Positions 10,349 to 19,955 of a stretch of DNA of 64,000 bases are shown here, one piece after another. Position 1 is the first letter of the stretch; every line of letters starts with the position of its first letter. Source of the stretch: Bacillus coahuilensis m4-4 (lineage in GTDB: Bacteria > Bacillota > Bacilli > Bacillales > Bacillaceae_K). The position numbers and the translations under genes are program-made. The stretch is taken from the NCBI RefSeq assembly GCF_000171615.1, contig NZ_ABFU01000013.3, forward strand, positions 2,501 to 66,500. The letters are read 5' to 3'. The notes beneath the pieces were generated by a model that saw only the letters and a program-made list of their open reading frames with translations, did no database searches and had not been told where the DNA came from.

Positions 10349-10862
10349 TTGAAGAAGATTGTTCTAGTATTTTTATTGACATCAATCCCATTTGGTTTGG
10401 CTATGTGGATTATCTTTTTTGTATTTTAAACTGGGTGTTTATACAGGAATTTTCTTCGGGTCTTTAATGACGTTACTACTAGGGATAATGCATTTAGTCA
10501 CTACTAGGAAAGAGGGGGGATCATTTACACATTCTGTAAAACAAAAATGTGAAATTCAAGTACAATTGAATTACGAAGATGTGTATCAAATTTGCCTGTC
10601 CTCTTTCAATCAATTACATAGGGTAAATATAGTTCAGCAAGAAAAAGAGAATGGACTGCTAGTAGCAAAAACACGAATGAGCCTTATGACATGGGGAGAA
10701 AATGTTACCATTCATATACTTGAAGCCAAGGAAGAAGAGTTAAGCATAACTATTCAAAGTACTCCGTTCCTTCCCACCACTATTGTAGATTATGGTAGAA
10801 ACTATGCAAATGTCCGTTCTCTTTCAACTTACATTGAGCAGGAAATCCATAAAACCATTTAA
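10349..10862 (+). CDS. Small membrane-anchored protein of unknown function, frameshifted
   Basis: A TTG start at 10349, preceded by GAAAGGGG, gives LKKIVLVFLLTSIPFGLAMW and then meets a stop at the TTTTAAA run (10424-10430). With one T fewer the frame continues KLGVYTGIFFGSLMTLLLGI and on to 10862. The product would be about 170 residues: two N-terminal membrane helices followed by a ~110-residue soluble domain (CEIQVQLNYEDVYQICLSSF, ENGLLVAKTRMSLMTWGENV). The domain resembles the small alpha/beta DUFs that follow paired helices in Bacillus proteins. I cannot name a family. Confidence 0.6.
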
Positions 10863-10863
10863 A

Positions 10864-11049
10864 CAAACGTTTGATTAAATTTTTAGAGGCATTGAGAATT
10901 AGAAATGGAATCCCTCATTCGTTGTATTCTTCTGCTTTAAAAAGAAGACATGATACACTTCGTTTTATGGAGTATATGATAAAAGAATGTAATCAATTTC
11001 TGATAAAATAAGTCTGACTTCTCGGAATACTATTATTTTTTCTGTACTA
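10864..11049. other. Intergenic stretch with no gene
   Basis: No supported coding sequence. It opens with the 10-bp palindrome CAAACGTTTG (10864-10873). The rest is A+T-rich and leads into the pbuG promoter. Confidence 0.5.
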
Positions 11050-11078
11050 TTGACCCTCTTAGTTGTGGGTGGTAAGAT
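11050..11078 (+). promoter_or_regulatory. Sigma-A promoter of pbuG
   Basis: TTGACC (11050-11055) and TAAGAT (11073-11078) with a 17-bp spacer, about 25 nt upstream of the guanine riboswitch. Confidence 0.65.
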
Positions 11079-11103
11079 ACTCTCTATTAACTTCATAATC
11101 TAC

Positions 11104-11173
11104 ACCTTGTATATGCACGAGAATATGGCTCGAGCGTCTCTACCAAACTACCTTAAATAGTTTGTCTACAAGG
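11104..11173 (+). promoter_or_regulatory. Purine riboswitch, guanine type, upstream of pbuG
   Basis: P1 is CCTTGTA / CTACAAGG. P2 is CACGAG with loop AATATGG and CTCGAG. The J2/3 core CGTCTCTACC, P3 AAACTA-CCTTAAA-TAGTTT, and J3/1 GTCTAC all match the purine aptamer. The position that distinguishes guanine (C) from adenine (U) reads C in GTCTAC, so guanine/hypoxanthine is predicted. The downstream expression platform is not clear to me; TTCCTTTTTTA may be part of a terminator. Confidence 0.92.
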
Positions 11174-11261
11174 ATTATAAAATAAGGTTCTTCCTTTTTT
11201 ATTTTCCTTTTATTCAAATGATGGTAGTTCTTCAAGTACGACATCAGGAGGGAAATAAAAG

Positions 11262-12553
11262 ATGAGGAACTTTTTTCAATTTCAAGAACGTCAGACGTCT
11301 TACAAACAAGAAACACTAGCAGGAATTACGACGTTTTTATCACTTGCGTATATTCTAATTGTTAACCCCATTATATTAAGTGAATCCGGTATGGATCAGG
11401 GAGCGGTCTTTACAGCGACTGCATTATCAGCGATTGTTGGTTCTTTATTAATAGGATTCCTAGCAAATTATCCAATTGGGATAGCGCCCAGTATGGGTCT
11501 TAACTCCTTTTCACGTACGGAGTTTGTATCGGAATGGGGATCCCGTGGCAAACAGCCCTAACAGCTGTCTTTATCGCTGGTGTTTTATTTATGATTTTAA
11601 GCGTGTTAAAAATACGAGAAAAAATTATAAATGTGATACCGAAGGATTTAAAATTTGCCATTGCTGCAGGAATTGGATTTTTTATCTCGTTTATCGGACT
11701 AAAAAATGCCGGCATCATCGTCGGAAACGAAGCCACTTTTGTTAGCATAGGAAATATTACAGCGCAACCCACAATCCTTGCTGTCGTAGGACTGCTCATT
11801 ACCGTATTTCTTATGGTAAAAGGTGTTCGTGGAGGAATCTTCTACGGTATCGTCATTACGACTATTATTGGTATGTTAACAGGTATGATTAACCCGCCGA
11901 AGGCTGTTGTTGGGGAAGTACCAAGCTTAGCACCAACCTTTGGAGTGGTGTTTGACTACTTGCCGAACATATTTACCCTAGATGTTATGACGGTGATCTT
12001 TACCTTTTTATTTGTAGCCTTCTTTGACACAGCAGGGGCTCTTATTGCAGTAGCGAGCCAAGCAGGTTTAATGAAAGATAATGAAATTCCAAATGCAGGG
12101 AAAGCTCTACTTGCTGATTCCACTTCTGCGGTAGTAGGTTCAGTCTTAGGAACATCCACAACGGCTTCCATGGTGGAGTCTTCTGCAGGTATTGCAGCAG
12201 GAGGACGGACAGGATTTACGTCCATCGTTATTTCTATCTGTTTCTTTATTGCGATGTTCTTCTCCCCGTTACTAAGCGTTGTCACAAGCGAGGTAACCGC
12301 ACCTGCTCTTATTATTGTCGGTGCCCTAATGGCAACTGAGGTTCGTCATATCTCATGGGACAAGCTTGAAAGCTTTATCCCAGCATTCATGACAATCCTG
12401 ATGATGCCATTAACGTTCAGCATTGCAACTGGGATCGCTGTAGGATTTATCTTGTACCCAATCTGTATGATAGCAAAAAAAGATTTTCGCACGGTTCATC
12501 CAATCATGTACACTCTTGCGATTGTATTTGTGGGATATTTTATTTTAATGTAA
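11262..12553 (+). CDS. pbuG: Guanine/hypoxanthine permease (AzgA/NCS2 family), frameshifted
   Basis: Two frames (11262-11561 and 11534-12553) join into a ~430-residue purine permease. The first frame gives TLAGITTFLSLAYILIVNP and GIAPSMGLN, hallmark segments of the AzgA branch. The second continues MGIPWQTALTAVFIAG through the last helices. One T is missing from TTTT at 11508-11511; adding it restores NSFFTYGVCIGMGIP. The protein should be a multi-spanning proton symporter for guanine and hypoxanthine. Its position upstream of yebE/yebG/pur and its guanine riboswitch match B. subtilis pbuG. RBS CAGGAGGG lies before ATG 11262. Confidence 0.92.
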
Positions 12554-12571
12554 AAGAATAGTGAAGGAGGG

Positions 12572-12605
12572 AACAGAAGTAGAAGGATCTGCTTCTGTTT
12601 TTTTC
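12572..12605 (+). terminator. Terminator of pbuG
   Basis: Stem AACAGAAG / CTTCTGTT with a TAGAAGGATCTG-type loop, followed by TTTTTT. Confidence 0.85.
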
Positions 12606-12744
12606 GATTTGTTGGGGTTAGATTCAGGGAGAAAGAAGTTAGAGAGACCTTTTGGGGTGCTGGCGGGGAACTGAGCGCGGAGGAGAGATGTATTGCTGGA
12701 AATTGACTGTCGTGCCGTCCGCGCCACCAAGTTGGAAAAGGAAA

Positions 12745-12871
12745 GCACAGGTAAGTTAGATTTTGGCGCGTGTCGAGTGCTTCTAGACGCGAGTTCAGTG
12801 CTTCCAAACGCAAACCACCCTCACCCAGACGCAAGGTATCCCCAACTAAGCGCCATAAGAAAAAAATCCGT
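12745..12871. repeat. Degenerate 21-bp periodic array, locus A (six units)
   Basis: A four-base RCRC/GCGC-like core recurs at 12745, 12766, 12787, 12808, 12829 and 12850, exactly 21 bp apart each time (GCACAGG, GCGCGTG, ACGCGAG, ACGCAAA, ACGCAAG, GCGCCAT). The 14-bp spacers differ but two share AGTGCTTC. It lies in the convergent spacer between pbuG and the SGNH hydrolase gene. Because 21 is a multiple of three, the array keeps chance reading frames open with heptapeptide periodicity. The rest of the spacer (12606-12744 and 12872-12959) shows nothing else I can name. Confidence 0.6.
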
Positions 12872-12959
12872 CCGCGCCAAAACTCCAAACGAAATACCAC
12901 AAGCTCTACCCAAAAAACTAAAAAGGCCGAGACGCCTCTTGCTACCTCAGCAAGAAACC

Positions 12960-13520
12960 TCACAGCCTCAACAATCTCCTTAAAGTGGAACCAACATCAC
13001 TGGCCAATCGTTCATAGCCAAGCTCTGACAAGTGTAGCCCATCATCTACATACAATCGTCTTCGCAGCGATACGGGGTCGGTCATCCACAAATCGAACAA
13101 AGGAACAAACGTAGCACCATATTCGGCGGAAAGTCGGCGAACCACACCACCGTATCTTGCCAATGTGGCGTTTCTTCTTGCATGCTGTTGCTCTTCGTCT
13201 ACAGGAAGAGGGGGGAGTAGAACGACTAGGCAGTTAGAGGAATTAGTCATCTCTTCAATCATTCTTCTGATATTCCTCTCGTAAACTGCCAGTTCGACTG
13301 TTTTATGAATGGCTGCATCATTGGCACCAAACAAGATTACGATGGCATCAAAGCCTATCTTGAGTACATCGGTAATCCTTTCAGCTCCACCGTTTGTATT
13401 CTCTCCAGGAATCCCTTCGTTAATCCACTTCACCGCACCCCTTGGTATTTTCTCGTCTAGTTTTTCAACAAACGTGTTTTCTGCCGTAATACTATCTCCC
13501 ATTAAAATGACACGTTTCAT
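12960..13520 (-). CDS. SGNH/GDSL-family hydrolase
   Basis: A 186-residue protein. The catalytic serine block is ILMGDSITAE at the N-terminus, followed by the block II Gly in GIPGENT, block III Asn in LFGANDA, and block V Asp/His in DGLHLSELG. All four SGNH residues are therefore present. It is probably an esterase or acylhydrolase; with no signal peptide it should be cytoplasmic. ATG 13520 is preferred because CGAGGTGAAG lies 9 nt upstream; a GTG at 13532 is possible. It overlaps the end of the upstream 5'-nucleotidase gene, so the two are coupled. Confidence 0.87.
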   Translation of the reverse strand: MKRVILMGDSITAENTFVEKLDEKIPRGAVKWINEGIPGENTNGGAERITDVLKIGFDAIVILFGANDAAIHKTVELAVYERNIRRMIEEMTNSSNCLVVLLPPLPVDEEQQHARRNATLARYGGVVRRLSAEYGATFVPLFDLWMTDPVSLRRRLYVDDGLHLSELGYERLASDVGSTLRRLLRL

Positions 13521-15042
13521 TTGTCTCTTCACCTCGTATATTAAAGGAATAATGAATCATTGGTTTGTAATTAGGATGATTTTTAATAAAGTCCATTATA
13601 AGAGAGGCCATATCCTTGGTGCTTTCTCGAACCGTTCGACCACTGGCAAGCATTTCATAGCCATTACTCCCCAGCGCTCGGTATTCACTCATGGTCACCT
13701 CGTATTGTTTATCGGGAGCAAATGGTTCGCCGAGAATGGAGTGAATCTTGATGCGATGACCTGTTTCTTTTCTTGGATCAATTTCGTAGGTAAGGCCATC
13801 CCACATATCATATAGATAATGAGGGAAATGCCTGGATAGAGTCAGCTTGGAATCCTTCCATATAAAATATGTCGCCGATCGTTCTAGTGCCTGTTTAATC
13901 GCATGTCCCGTTATCTCTTTTACCACTAATCGGTTCCTGTAGCTGTAATTATGAAGGATATGTTTGACTTTAATTTGTTTTGGAAGTCCATACGTATCTT
14001 CGTGAAAAATGGCCGCAACAGATAGCTTTGTTTTCATGGCTGATTTTTGCACATCGTGAAGAAATTGAACATATGGATGTGGGCGAGTACACGCTTCTAA
14101 ATGGTTCGTAATAAGAAGGGGTGCATGCAAAGTACCCACTGTACTGTCCAACCAGTAGGACACTTTTTGATTCCGACTTTTATATAAATGGAAGGTTTCG
14201 GAATGGATGCTTTCTTGTTGGCCATCTATTACCGTGGCAGAGGAGTGTACCGTTGTTCCACTTAGTTCTACACATATTTCCCCAACAAACCCACCGTGAC
14301 TTCCAGGTTGAACAATTGTTACTCCGTGATGTTTCTCGACTAATGTGTAGTGCTCATGCCCTGTTAAGAGTACGTGAAATCCTGGGACCTCTTGGCAGAG
14401 TCGAATACCTGCATTGCCAGTTAGTCCTTCTTCACTAAGTCCCCCGTGATAGGCAAGGACGATGATGTCTGGAGCTTCAGTATCCTGTAGTTTCTTTACC
14501 CACTCTTTGGCACATGTAACAGGATCAAGAAATTGAATACGCGCATCTATGTTCGTCCAAAATGGAGTATGATGATGGGTAAGTCCCAGTACAGCAACAC
14601 TTACACCATTGTGAAATGTTTTAATAAAATAGGGCTCACCGAAGAAGGGGGTACCTGAGTCTCTATGGACCACATTAGCCGCAAGCCAAGGGAAGTCAGA
14701 TGCTTGTTCGTTTTGCTTTAAGTAGTCTAGGCTAAAATCAAATTCGTGGTTACCTAAGACCGCCCCGTCGTATTTGAGGAGGTTCATCACTTCAATTATG
14801 GGGTGGGTATGCTGCATTTTATTTTGATAGTAAAAGGTAGATAGGTGATTTCCTTGTAGAAAATCACCATTGTCGATAAGGAGTAGAGAGCCTTCTTGTT
14901 GTTTTGAAGCGATGTAGCTGGCAGTACGAACGAAACCTTGGGTGGTTTCTTCTGTTTCATAAGCAATTTGACCATGTAAGTCGCTGGTTAACAGGATCGT
15001 TATGCTCTTCCTTGTGTTCTCTGCCAGAGGGTGTTTAGACAA
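13492..15042 (-). CDS. 5'-nucleotidase/2',3'-cyclic phosphodiesterase-like metallophosphoesterase
   Basis: A 516-residue protein of the UshA/YfkN type. The N-terminal calcineurin-like metallophosphoesterase domain shows all metal ligands: TSDLHGQ, DNGDFLQGN, GNHEFD and GHEHYT. The C-terminal ~200 residues form the 5'-nucleotidase substrate domain (NRLVVKEITGHAIKQALE, GLTYEIDP). No signal peptide is seen, so the enzyme is probably cytoplasmic, like B. subtilis YunD. The likely start is TTG 15042, which overlaps the stop of the upstream zinc-ribbon gene (TTGTCTAA). It has no strong ribosome binding site and may rely on coupling. Confidence 0.88.
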   Translation of the reverse strand: MSKHPLAENTRKSITILLTSDLHGQIAYETEETTQGFVRTASYIASKQQEGSLLLIDNGDFLQGNHLSTFYYQNKMQHTHPIIEVMNLLKYDGAVLGNHEFDFSLDYLKQNEQASDFPWLAANVVHRDSGTPFFGEPYFIKTFHNGVSVAVLGLTHHHTPFWTNIDARIQFLDPVTCAKEWVKKLQDTEAPDIIVLAYHGGLSEEGLTGNAGIRLCQEVPGFHVLLTGHEHYTLVEKHHGVTIVQPGSHGGFVGEICVELSGTTVHSSATVIDGQQESIHSETFHLYKSRNQKVSYWLDSTVGTLHAPLLITNHLEACTRPHPYVQFLHDVQKSAMKTKLSVAAIFHEDTYGLPKQIKVKHILHNYSYRNRLVVKEITGHAIKQALERSATYFIWKDSKLTLSRHFPHYLYDMWDGLTYEIDPRKETGHRIKIHSILGEPFAPDKQYEVTMSEYRALGSNGYEMLASGRTVRESTKDMASLIMDFIKNHPNYKPMIHYSFNIRGEETNETCHFNGR

Positions 15043-15193
15043 TTTTTACTTTTCCGCAATTCTGGCATTTGCGATAAAATTTCCCGTCTTCCATCCGCGA
15101 CTTAAACTTATTATTACCGCATTCACATCGGCCACTATGTTCATCTGGCTCATCTTTATAATACACAATCACTTCTTTTTCTTCGTTATCCAC
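15035..15193 (-). CDS. Small zinc-ribbon protein (52 residues)
   Basis: On the minus strand a GTG at 15193, 8 nt after TTAGGAG, opens a 52-residue frame. It reads EEKEVIVYYKDEPDEHSG, then RCECGNNKFKSRMEDGKFYR and KCQNCGKVKIV. Two CxC/CxxC pairs (CEC and CQNC) separated by ~18 residues form a zinc ribbon. It lies between PAP2 and the 5'-nucleotidase genes, slightly overlapping both, so it belongs to the same operon. Function unknown; nucleic-acid or protein binding is typical for such ribbons. Confidence 0.7.
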   Translation of the reverse strand: MDNEEKEVIVYYKDEPDEHSGRCECGNNKFKSRMEDGKFYRKCQNCGKVKIV

Positions 15194-15783
15194 TTTCTTC
15201 ACTCCTAACGCTTTCCCATTTCTGATAAAAGAGGAATAGAGTACCTGTTACAATATAACCAACAAGATAGCCTCCTAACACATCACTAGCGTAATGATCC
15301 CCGTGTACAAGTCGACTCATTCCCACAAAGAGGACGAGTAACGAACAGGCACTATATAATAAAATTCTAATGTCTTTTCTTTTAAGCTCTGTCGATACGA
15401 TATAACAAATTAAAAAGAATAGAATAAAACTCATTGTACTATGTCCACTAGGAAAACTGTACCCATCATCTAGTGCTCCGATGGGGCGATCTCTTCCTAT
15501 TACCACTTTTAATCCCTTATATGCATAATAGCCTACGGCAAGGGAAGAAACCATATAGGTCACTCTTCTGTAGTTTTTTTGTTTCCACCATACATAAAGA
15601 ATAAGAGCAATGCCTGTACCGCCTATAAATAGACTAGAACCCATAAAATACAAAAAATGTTACCCATTGATGGGACAAAAGAAAAGAGGCAATAGACTCA
15701 TCCCACAGAAAAGGAGAATCTGATACGATAAAGGCAAGAAATATAAATACAATGCTGGATAGAATAATGGAACTAGCTTTCAA
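15186..15783 (-). CDS. Phosphatase PAP2 family membrane protein, frameshifted
   Basis: The intact frame (15186-15653) carries the three PAP2 signatures: KVVIGRDRP, YSFPSGHSTMSF and SRLVHGDHYASDVLGG, embedded in membrane helices. The N-terminal part is in another frame, starting at TTG 15783 after AAAGGAGGAGAATCC and reading LKASSIILSSIVFIFLAFIV then LWDESIASFLLSHQW. One extra T in the T run at about 15652-15656 causes the break. The joined protein is about 198 residues. The family hydrolyses lipid pyrophosphates or phosphatidate; an undecaprenyl-pyrophosphate phosphatase role is possible but not shown. Confidence 0.85.
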
Positions 15784-15923
15784 GGATTCTCCTCCTTTCA
15801 TAATCGATTATAGTAAAATTTAGGAAGAAAAAGTAATAAAAAATTCTAAATTTCCCTTTTGACTTAAAAATAAAAGGGAATTCTAGTACAATAAAGACTT
15901 ATATTTTGTTTTAGAAAGGAGCG

Positions 15924-16463
15924 ATGAGTTTGCTAGATAACGGCTTATTAATGGTAGTTATTATTCTTTTGATTAACATTGTCTATGTCTCCTTTTTTAC
16001 CATTAGGATGATTTTAACGTTAAAAGGATATCGATATGTAGCGGCGTTCGTTAGTATGATCGAGGTTGTCATCTATGTAGTAGGACTTGGGCTTGTGTTG
16101 GATAATTTGAATGAAATCCAAAATCTTGTCGCCTATGCGGTTGGATATGGTATTGGTGTCATTGTTGGAATGAAGATAGAAGAGAAGTTAGCTCTCGGCT
16201 ATATTACAGTCAATGTGATTACGAAGGAATATGATCGTAATTTACCAAAAGAATTAAGGGAGCTTGGATACGGTGTGACGAACTGGGCTGCAAATGGACT
16301 TGAAGGAGACCGAATGGCGCTACAAATTTTAACACCACGGAAATATGAACTAAAGCTCTATGATACAATAAAAGAGCTAGACCCTAAAGCGTTCATCATG
16401 ACGTATGAGCCAAAAGCGATACATGGCGGGTTCTGGGTAAAAATGTACGAAGAGGAAAGTTGA
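15924..16463 (+). CDS. yebE: UPF0316/DUF2179 membrane protein, YebE-like
   Basis: A 179-residue protein. It has three N-terminal membrane segments (residues 6-30, 38-60, 66-84) and a C-terminal soluble DUF2179 domain ([20 protein letters not shown]). It matches the UPF0316 family in size and layout, and its place just upstream of the NETI gene and purE is that of B. subtilis yebE. The start ATG follows AGAAAGGAGCG. DUF2179 is a ferredoxin-like ligand-binding fold found in membrane proteins; the function of this family is unknown. Confidence 0.88.
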   Translation: MSLLDNGLLMVVIILLINIVYVSFFTIRMILTLKGYRYVAAFVSMIEVVIYVVGLGLVLDNLNEIQNLVAYAVGYGIGVIVGMKIEEKLALGYITVNVITKEYDRNLPKELRELGYGVTNWAANGLEGDRMALQILTPRKYELKLYDTIKELDPKAFIMTYEPKAIHGGFWVKMYEEES

Positions 16464-16467
16464 AAGT

Positions 16468-16662
16468 ATGAGTAAAAAGAACTTTGAAGTGCTACCGAAT
16501 GAAACGATTGATCAATGCTTAGACCGAATGAAAAAGGAAGGCTACATTCCTGTAAGACGAATGGAGAAACCCATCTTTAAAGAAGTTTTGCATAACGGTT
16601 TAAAGGGTTATGAGCCTATTTCTTCGAAAATTATCTTTGAAGGTCGGAAAATTTCGGATTAA
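16468..16662 (+). CDS. yebG: NETI-motif small protein, YebG-like
   Basis: A 64-residue protein starting 4 nt after yebE. It contains the eponymous NETI motif (PNETIDQCLDRMKKEGYIPV) followed by RRMEKPIFKE. This small family occurs next to purE in Bacillaceae. Function unknown; it is co-transcribed with yebE by spacing. Its stop codon abuts the PurR box region of the purine operon. Confidence 0.88.
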   Translation: MSKKNFEVLPNETIDQCLDRMKKEGYIPVRRMEKPIFKEVLHNGLKGYEPISSKIIFEGRKISD

Positions 16663-16705
16663 ACACGAACATTCGTTTATACAACCATATTAATGTTCGA
16701 TTTTT
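16662..16705 (+). promoter_or_regulatory. PurR box pair upstream of purE
   Basis: AAACACGAACATT (16662-16674) and, inverted, AATGTTCGATTTTT (16692-16705) match the Bacillus PurBox consensus AWWWCCGAACWWT with its central CGAAC. They are 17 nt apart, the spacing of the two PurBoxes in front of the B. subtilis pur operon. PurR bound here represses; PRPP relieves it. Confidence 0.8.
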
Positions 16706-16706
16706 G

Positions 16707-16736
16707 TTGACAAGTTAAATTGCTGCCTGTTATGAT
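16707..16736 (+). promoter_or_regulatory. Sigma-A promoter of the purine operon
   Basis: TTGACA (16707-16712) and TATGAT (16731-16736) with an 18-bp spacer. The -35 lies directly beside the second PurR box, and the riboswitch begins 30 nt downstream. Confidence 0.8.
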
Positions 16737-16765
16737 GTAGGTGCAAATGAAGTACGTAATTAAAT

Positions 16766-16838
16766 ACCCTCATATATCCATGGGAATAGGGCCCATAAGT
16801 TTCTACCCAGTTACCGTAAATGACTGGACTATGAGGGA
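16766..16838 (+). promoter_or_regulatory. Purine riboswitch, guanine type, upstream of purE
   Basis: P1 ACCCTCATA / TATGAGGG, P2 CATGGG with loop AATAGGG and CCCATA, J2/3 AGTTTCTACC, P3 CAGTTACCGTAAATGACTG, J3/1 GACTAT. The discriminating base is C, predicting guanine/hypoxanthine. It works with the terminator at 16880-16934. Confidence 0.95.
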
Positions 16839-16879
16839 AAGTAGCGCAGGGCGCACGGCATTTTTTGCTGTATTATACC

Positions 16880-16934
16880 CCTTAGGTATCTTACTTTCTC
16901 TCGTATTAGAAAGAAGACATCTAAGGGTTTTTTA
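16880..16934 (+). terminator. Riboswitch-controlled terminator before purE
   Basis: Long stem CCCCTTAGGT...TTACTTTCT / AGAAAG...CTAAGGG followed by TTTTTTATT, between the guanine aptamer and the purE ribosome binding site. Confidence 0.85.
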
Positions 16935-16960
16935 TTATTGACCAACAAGGGGGGAAATGC

Positions 16961-17452
16961 ATGAGTTCGCTAGTGGGAGTAATTATGGGAAGTACATCCG
17001 ATTGGGATACGATGCAAGAAGCCTGTAAGGTGCTAGATGAATTTCATATTCCATACGAGAAAAAAGTGGTGTCTGCTCACCGCACACCAGATGAAATGTT
17101 CACCTATAGTAAAACAGCTCGTGAGCGAGGAATCAAAGTGATTATTGCTGGTGCGGGTGGGGCTGCTCATTTACCTGGTATGGTAGCGAGTCAAACGACA
17201 CTTCCCGTCATAGGTGTACCGGTTCAATCCAAAGCGTTAAATGGACTGGATTCTCTCCTATCCATTGTTCAAATGCCAGGGGGAATACCTGTAGCTACAG
17301 TAGCCATAGGGAAAGCTGGAGCAAAAAATGCAGGATTATTAGCTGTCCAAATGCTAGGTAGCTTCCATGAAGAGATTGCTAGCTTATTAGATACATATAG
17401 AGAAACCATGAGAACAGCCGTCGCGGAAAGTAGTGATGAGCTTGTCTACTAA
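16961..17452 (+). CDS. purE: N5-carboxyaminoimidazole ribonucleotide mutase (class I PurE)
   Basis: A 163-residue cytoplasmic enzyme that converts N5-CAIR to CAIR in purine synthesis. The family signature is visible in [13 protein letters not shown], the conserved SAHRTPD and the glycine-rich [12 protein letters not shown] loop. It starts at ATG 16961 after AAGGGGGGAAATGC and is the first gene of a twelve-gene operon. Its last 17 bases overlap purK. Expression should be limited by PurR and by the guanine-sensing leader. Confidence 0.98.
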   Translation: MSSLVGVIMGSTSDWDTMQEACKVLDEFHIPYEKKVVSAHRTPDEMFTYSKTARERGIKVIIAGAGGAAHLPGMVASQTTLPVIGVPVQSKALNGLDSLLSIVQMPGGIPVATVAIGKAGAKNAGLLAVQMLGSFHEEIASLLDTYRETMRTAVAESSDELVY

Positions 17453-18587
17453 ATTCATTCCACCAGGCAGCACCATTGGGATTATTGGAGGGGGACAATT
17501 AGGGAGAATGATGGCGCTTGCAGCCAAAGAGGCAGGATACAGAATTTGCGTTCTAGACCCATCTCATGATTGTCCCGCGGCTCAAGTAGCTGATCATCAT
17601 ATTAAAAGGGGATACCATCATCAAGAAGGGTTATCCCAACTAAAAGAATTATGCGACGTCATCACGTACGAATTTGAAAACATCGATGCGGATGCTCTTG
17701 ATTGGTTAGAAGAACATGCATACTTACCTCAAGGAGCTAACATGATTCGGGTTACGCAAAATCGTATTGAAGAAAAACGCCGCATAGCGGAAGCAGGGGT
17801 CCCATTAGTACCCTATTCTGTTATTCATTCTGTAGAAGAAATTTATGGTAATATAAATGGCGTGTCCTATCCAGTCGTGTTAAAAACGGCAACAGGTGGT
17901 TATGATGGGAAAGGTCAACTAGTCATTAGACAATGGGATGATATAAAGAATAGTGAAGATTTGTTACACTTTGGACCATGTGTGCTAGAGAATTGGATTG
18001 ATTTTGAAAAGGAGATTTCCGTCATTATTACAAGAGGGACAGATGGAGAGACTACCCTATTTCCAATTGGAGAAAATATCCACAAGGATCATATTCTACA
18101 TCAAACAATTGTGCCGGCTAGAACGAGTGAACAAGTGAAGGATAAAGCCATTTCCTATGCAAAAAGGATTGCGACTGAACTTGAGCTTGTTGGGACGTTA
18201 GCGGTCGAAATGTTTGTCACGTCATCAGGTGAAGTGTTTGTGAATGAACTAGCTCCAAGGCCACATAATTCAGGTCATTACACTATAGAGGCTTGCGTGG
18301 TTTCACAATTTCACCAACATATTCGCGCCATTTGTGGGTGGCCATTAGGTTCGACAGAGCTTTTAAGTCCTGCCATCATGACGAATATTTTAGGCGAACA
18401 TATGGAAGGAGTTTTACACCATATTCCGACTTCTCCAAGTTGGTCTATTCATTTTTACGGGAAAGACCAAGTGAGAAAGGGAAGAAAGATGGGGCATATG
18501 ACGCTATTGACAGAAGATCTAGCTGCAGAACTTAAAAGGATAGATGATACAGGGATTTGGACAATGCAGAAGGTTATGGAGGGATAA
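17436..18587 (+). CDS. purK: 5-(carboxyamino)imidazole ribonucleotide synthase
   Basis: A 383-residue ATP-grasp enzyme that makes N5-CAIR from AIR and bicarbonate, feeding purE. The N-terminus [20 protein letters not shown] is the PurK signature. The ATP-grasp loop [10 protein letters not shown] and the metal-ligand region [19 protein letters not shown] are intact. ATG 17436 overlaps the end of purE, indicating coupling; a GTG at 17433 is the alternative. Confidence 0.97.
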   Translation: MSLSTKFIPPGSTIGIIGGGQLGRMMALAAKEAGYRICVLDPSHDCPAAQVADHHIKRGYHHQEGLSQLKELCDVITYEFENIDADALDWLEEHAYLPQGANMIRVTQNRIEEKRRIAEAGVPLVPYSVIHSVEEIYGNINGVSYPVVLKTATGGYDGKGQLVIRQWDDIKNSEDLLHFGPCVLENWIDFEKEISVIITRGTDGETTLFPIGENIHKDHILHQTIVPARTSEQVKDKAISYAKRIATELELVGTLAVEMFVTSSGEVFVNELAPRPHNSGHYTIEACVVSQFHQHIRAICGWPLGSTELLSPAIMTNILGEHMEGVLHHIPTSPSWSIHFYGKDQVRKGRKMGHMTLLTEDLAAELKRIDDTGIWTMQKVMEG

Positions 18588-18589
18588 TA

Positions 18590-19888
18590 ATGATTGAACG
18601 TTATACACGTCCTGAAATGGGCAAGATTTGGACTGATGAGAATCGATTTCAGGCATGGTTAGAAGTAGAAATTCTAGCATGTGAAGCATGGGCAGAACTT
18701 GGAGATATTCCAAAAGAAGATGTAGCTAGACTAAGAGAGAACGCAAGCTTCAACATCGATCGAATTAAGGAAATCGAAGAAGAAACGCGTCATGATGTCG
18801 TTGCTTTTACACGTGCGGTGTCAGAGACCTTAGGTGAAGAGCGGAAGTGGGTTCACTACGGATTAACGTCTACAGATGTAGTAGATACAGCGTTATCGTA
18901 TGTATTAAAACAAGCCAATGAAATTTTACTAGGGGATCTTGAGCGCTTTATTGACATTATTAAACAAAAGGCGGTTGAGCATAAAGACACGGTGATGATG
19001 GGACGTACACACGGGGTCCATGCAGAGCCTACTACATTTGGGTTAAAGCTTGCACTATGGTATGAAGAGATGAAGCGTAATCTGGACCGCTTTAAAGATG
19101 CAGCCACTGGTATTGAGTTTGGGAAAATTTCAGGAGCAGTTGGAACGTACGCCAATATTGATCCTTTCGTTGAGCAGTATGTGTGTGAAAAGCTTGGATT
19201 ACAAGCAGCTCCTGTATCCACTCAAACCTTACAGCGCGATCGTCATGCACACTATATGAGCACGCTAGCCTTAATTGCAACAAGTATTGAAAAGTTTGCC
19301 GTAGAAGTTCGTGGGTTGCAAAAGTCTGAAACGCGTGAAGTGGAAGAGTTTTTTGCGAAAGGGCAAAAAGGCTCAAGTGCCATGCCGCATAAACGGAATC
19401 CTATTGGATCAGAGAATATGACCGGTATGGCTCGTTTAATTAGAGGATATATGCAAACATCGTATGAGAATGTTCCTTTATGGCATGAGCGTGATATTTC
19501 TCATTCATCAGCTGAGCGTGTCATTCTTCCAGATGCGACCATTGCTCTGAATTATATGCTGAATCGTTTTGGGAATATCGTGAAGAACTTAACTGTTTTC
19601 CCAGAAAATATGAAGCGCAACATGGATAGAACATTAGGGTTAATTTACTCTCAGCGTGTTCTCTTAGCTCTTATTGATAAAGGCCTTGTACGTGAGGAAG
19701 CATATGACACTGTTCAACCCCTTGCGATGCAAGCATGGGAAGATCAAGTTCATTTCCGTACACTTGTAGAACAAGATGAGAAGATTCAATCTCTTTTATC
19801 TGCAAGCGATATAGATGATTGTTTTGATTACCGTTACCACCTTCAGCATGTGGATACCATCTTCAAACGCGTAGGATTAATCGAGTAG
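18590..19888 (+). CDS. purB: Adenylosuccinate lyase
   Basis: A 432-residue member of the fumarase/aspartase superfamily that acts twice: on SAICAR in the pathway and on adenylosuccinate to AMP. Signatures include [13 protein letters not shown], the active-site [15 protein letters not shown] and the mobile catalytic loop [16 protein letters not shown] 18590 follows ATGGAGGGATAATA and lies 2 nt after the purK stop. The gap to purC (~100 nt) is the largest in the operon and holds a palindrome (19956-19972). Confidence 0.98.
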   Translation: MIERYTRPEMGKIWTDENRFQAWLEVEILACEAWAELGDIPKEDVARLRENASFNIDRIKEIEEETRHDVVAFTRAVSETLGEERKWVHYGLTSTDVVDTALSYVLKQANEILLGDLERFIDIIKQKAVEHKDTVMMGRTHGVHAEPTTFGLKLALWYEEMKRNLDRFKDAATGIEFGKISGAVGTYANIDPFVEQYVCEKLGLQAAPVSTQTLQRDRHAHYMSTLALIATSIEKFAVEVRGLQKSETREVEEFFAKGQKGSSAMPHKRNPIGSENMTGMARLIRGYMQTSYENVPLWHERDISHSSAERVILPDATIALNYMLNRFGNIVKNLTVFPENMKRNMDRTLGLIYSQRVLLALIDKGLVREEAYDTVQPLAMQAWEDQVHFRTLVEQDEKIQSLLSASDIDDCFDYRYHLQHVDTIFKRVGLIE

Positions 19889-19955
19889 CTATCAAAAAAC
19901 TTCATAGGGTGAGGATATAGGGTCCTTTCCCTTTTTTTATCTAAAATAGTATAAA

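Noticed and set aside
12496-13114. Frames of 96-155 codons around 12.5-13.1 kb on both strands
   Set aside because: They cross the pbuG terminator or the SGNH gene in a shadow frame; composition is low-complexity from the 21-bp array.
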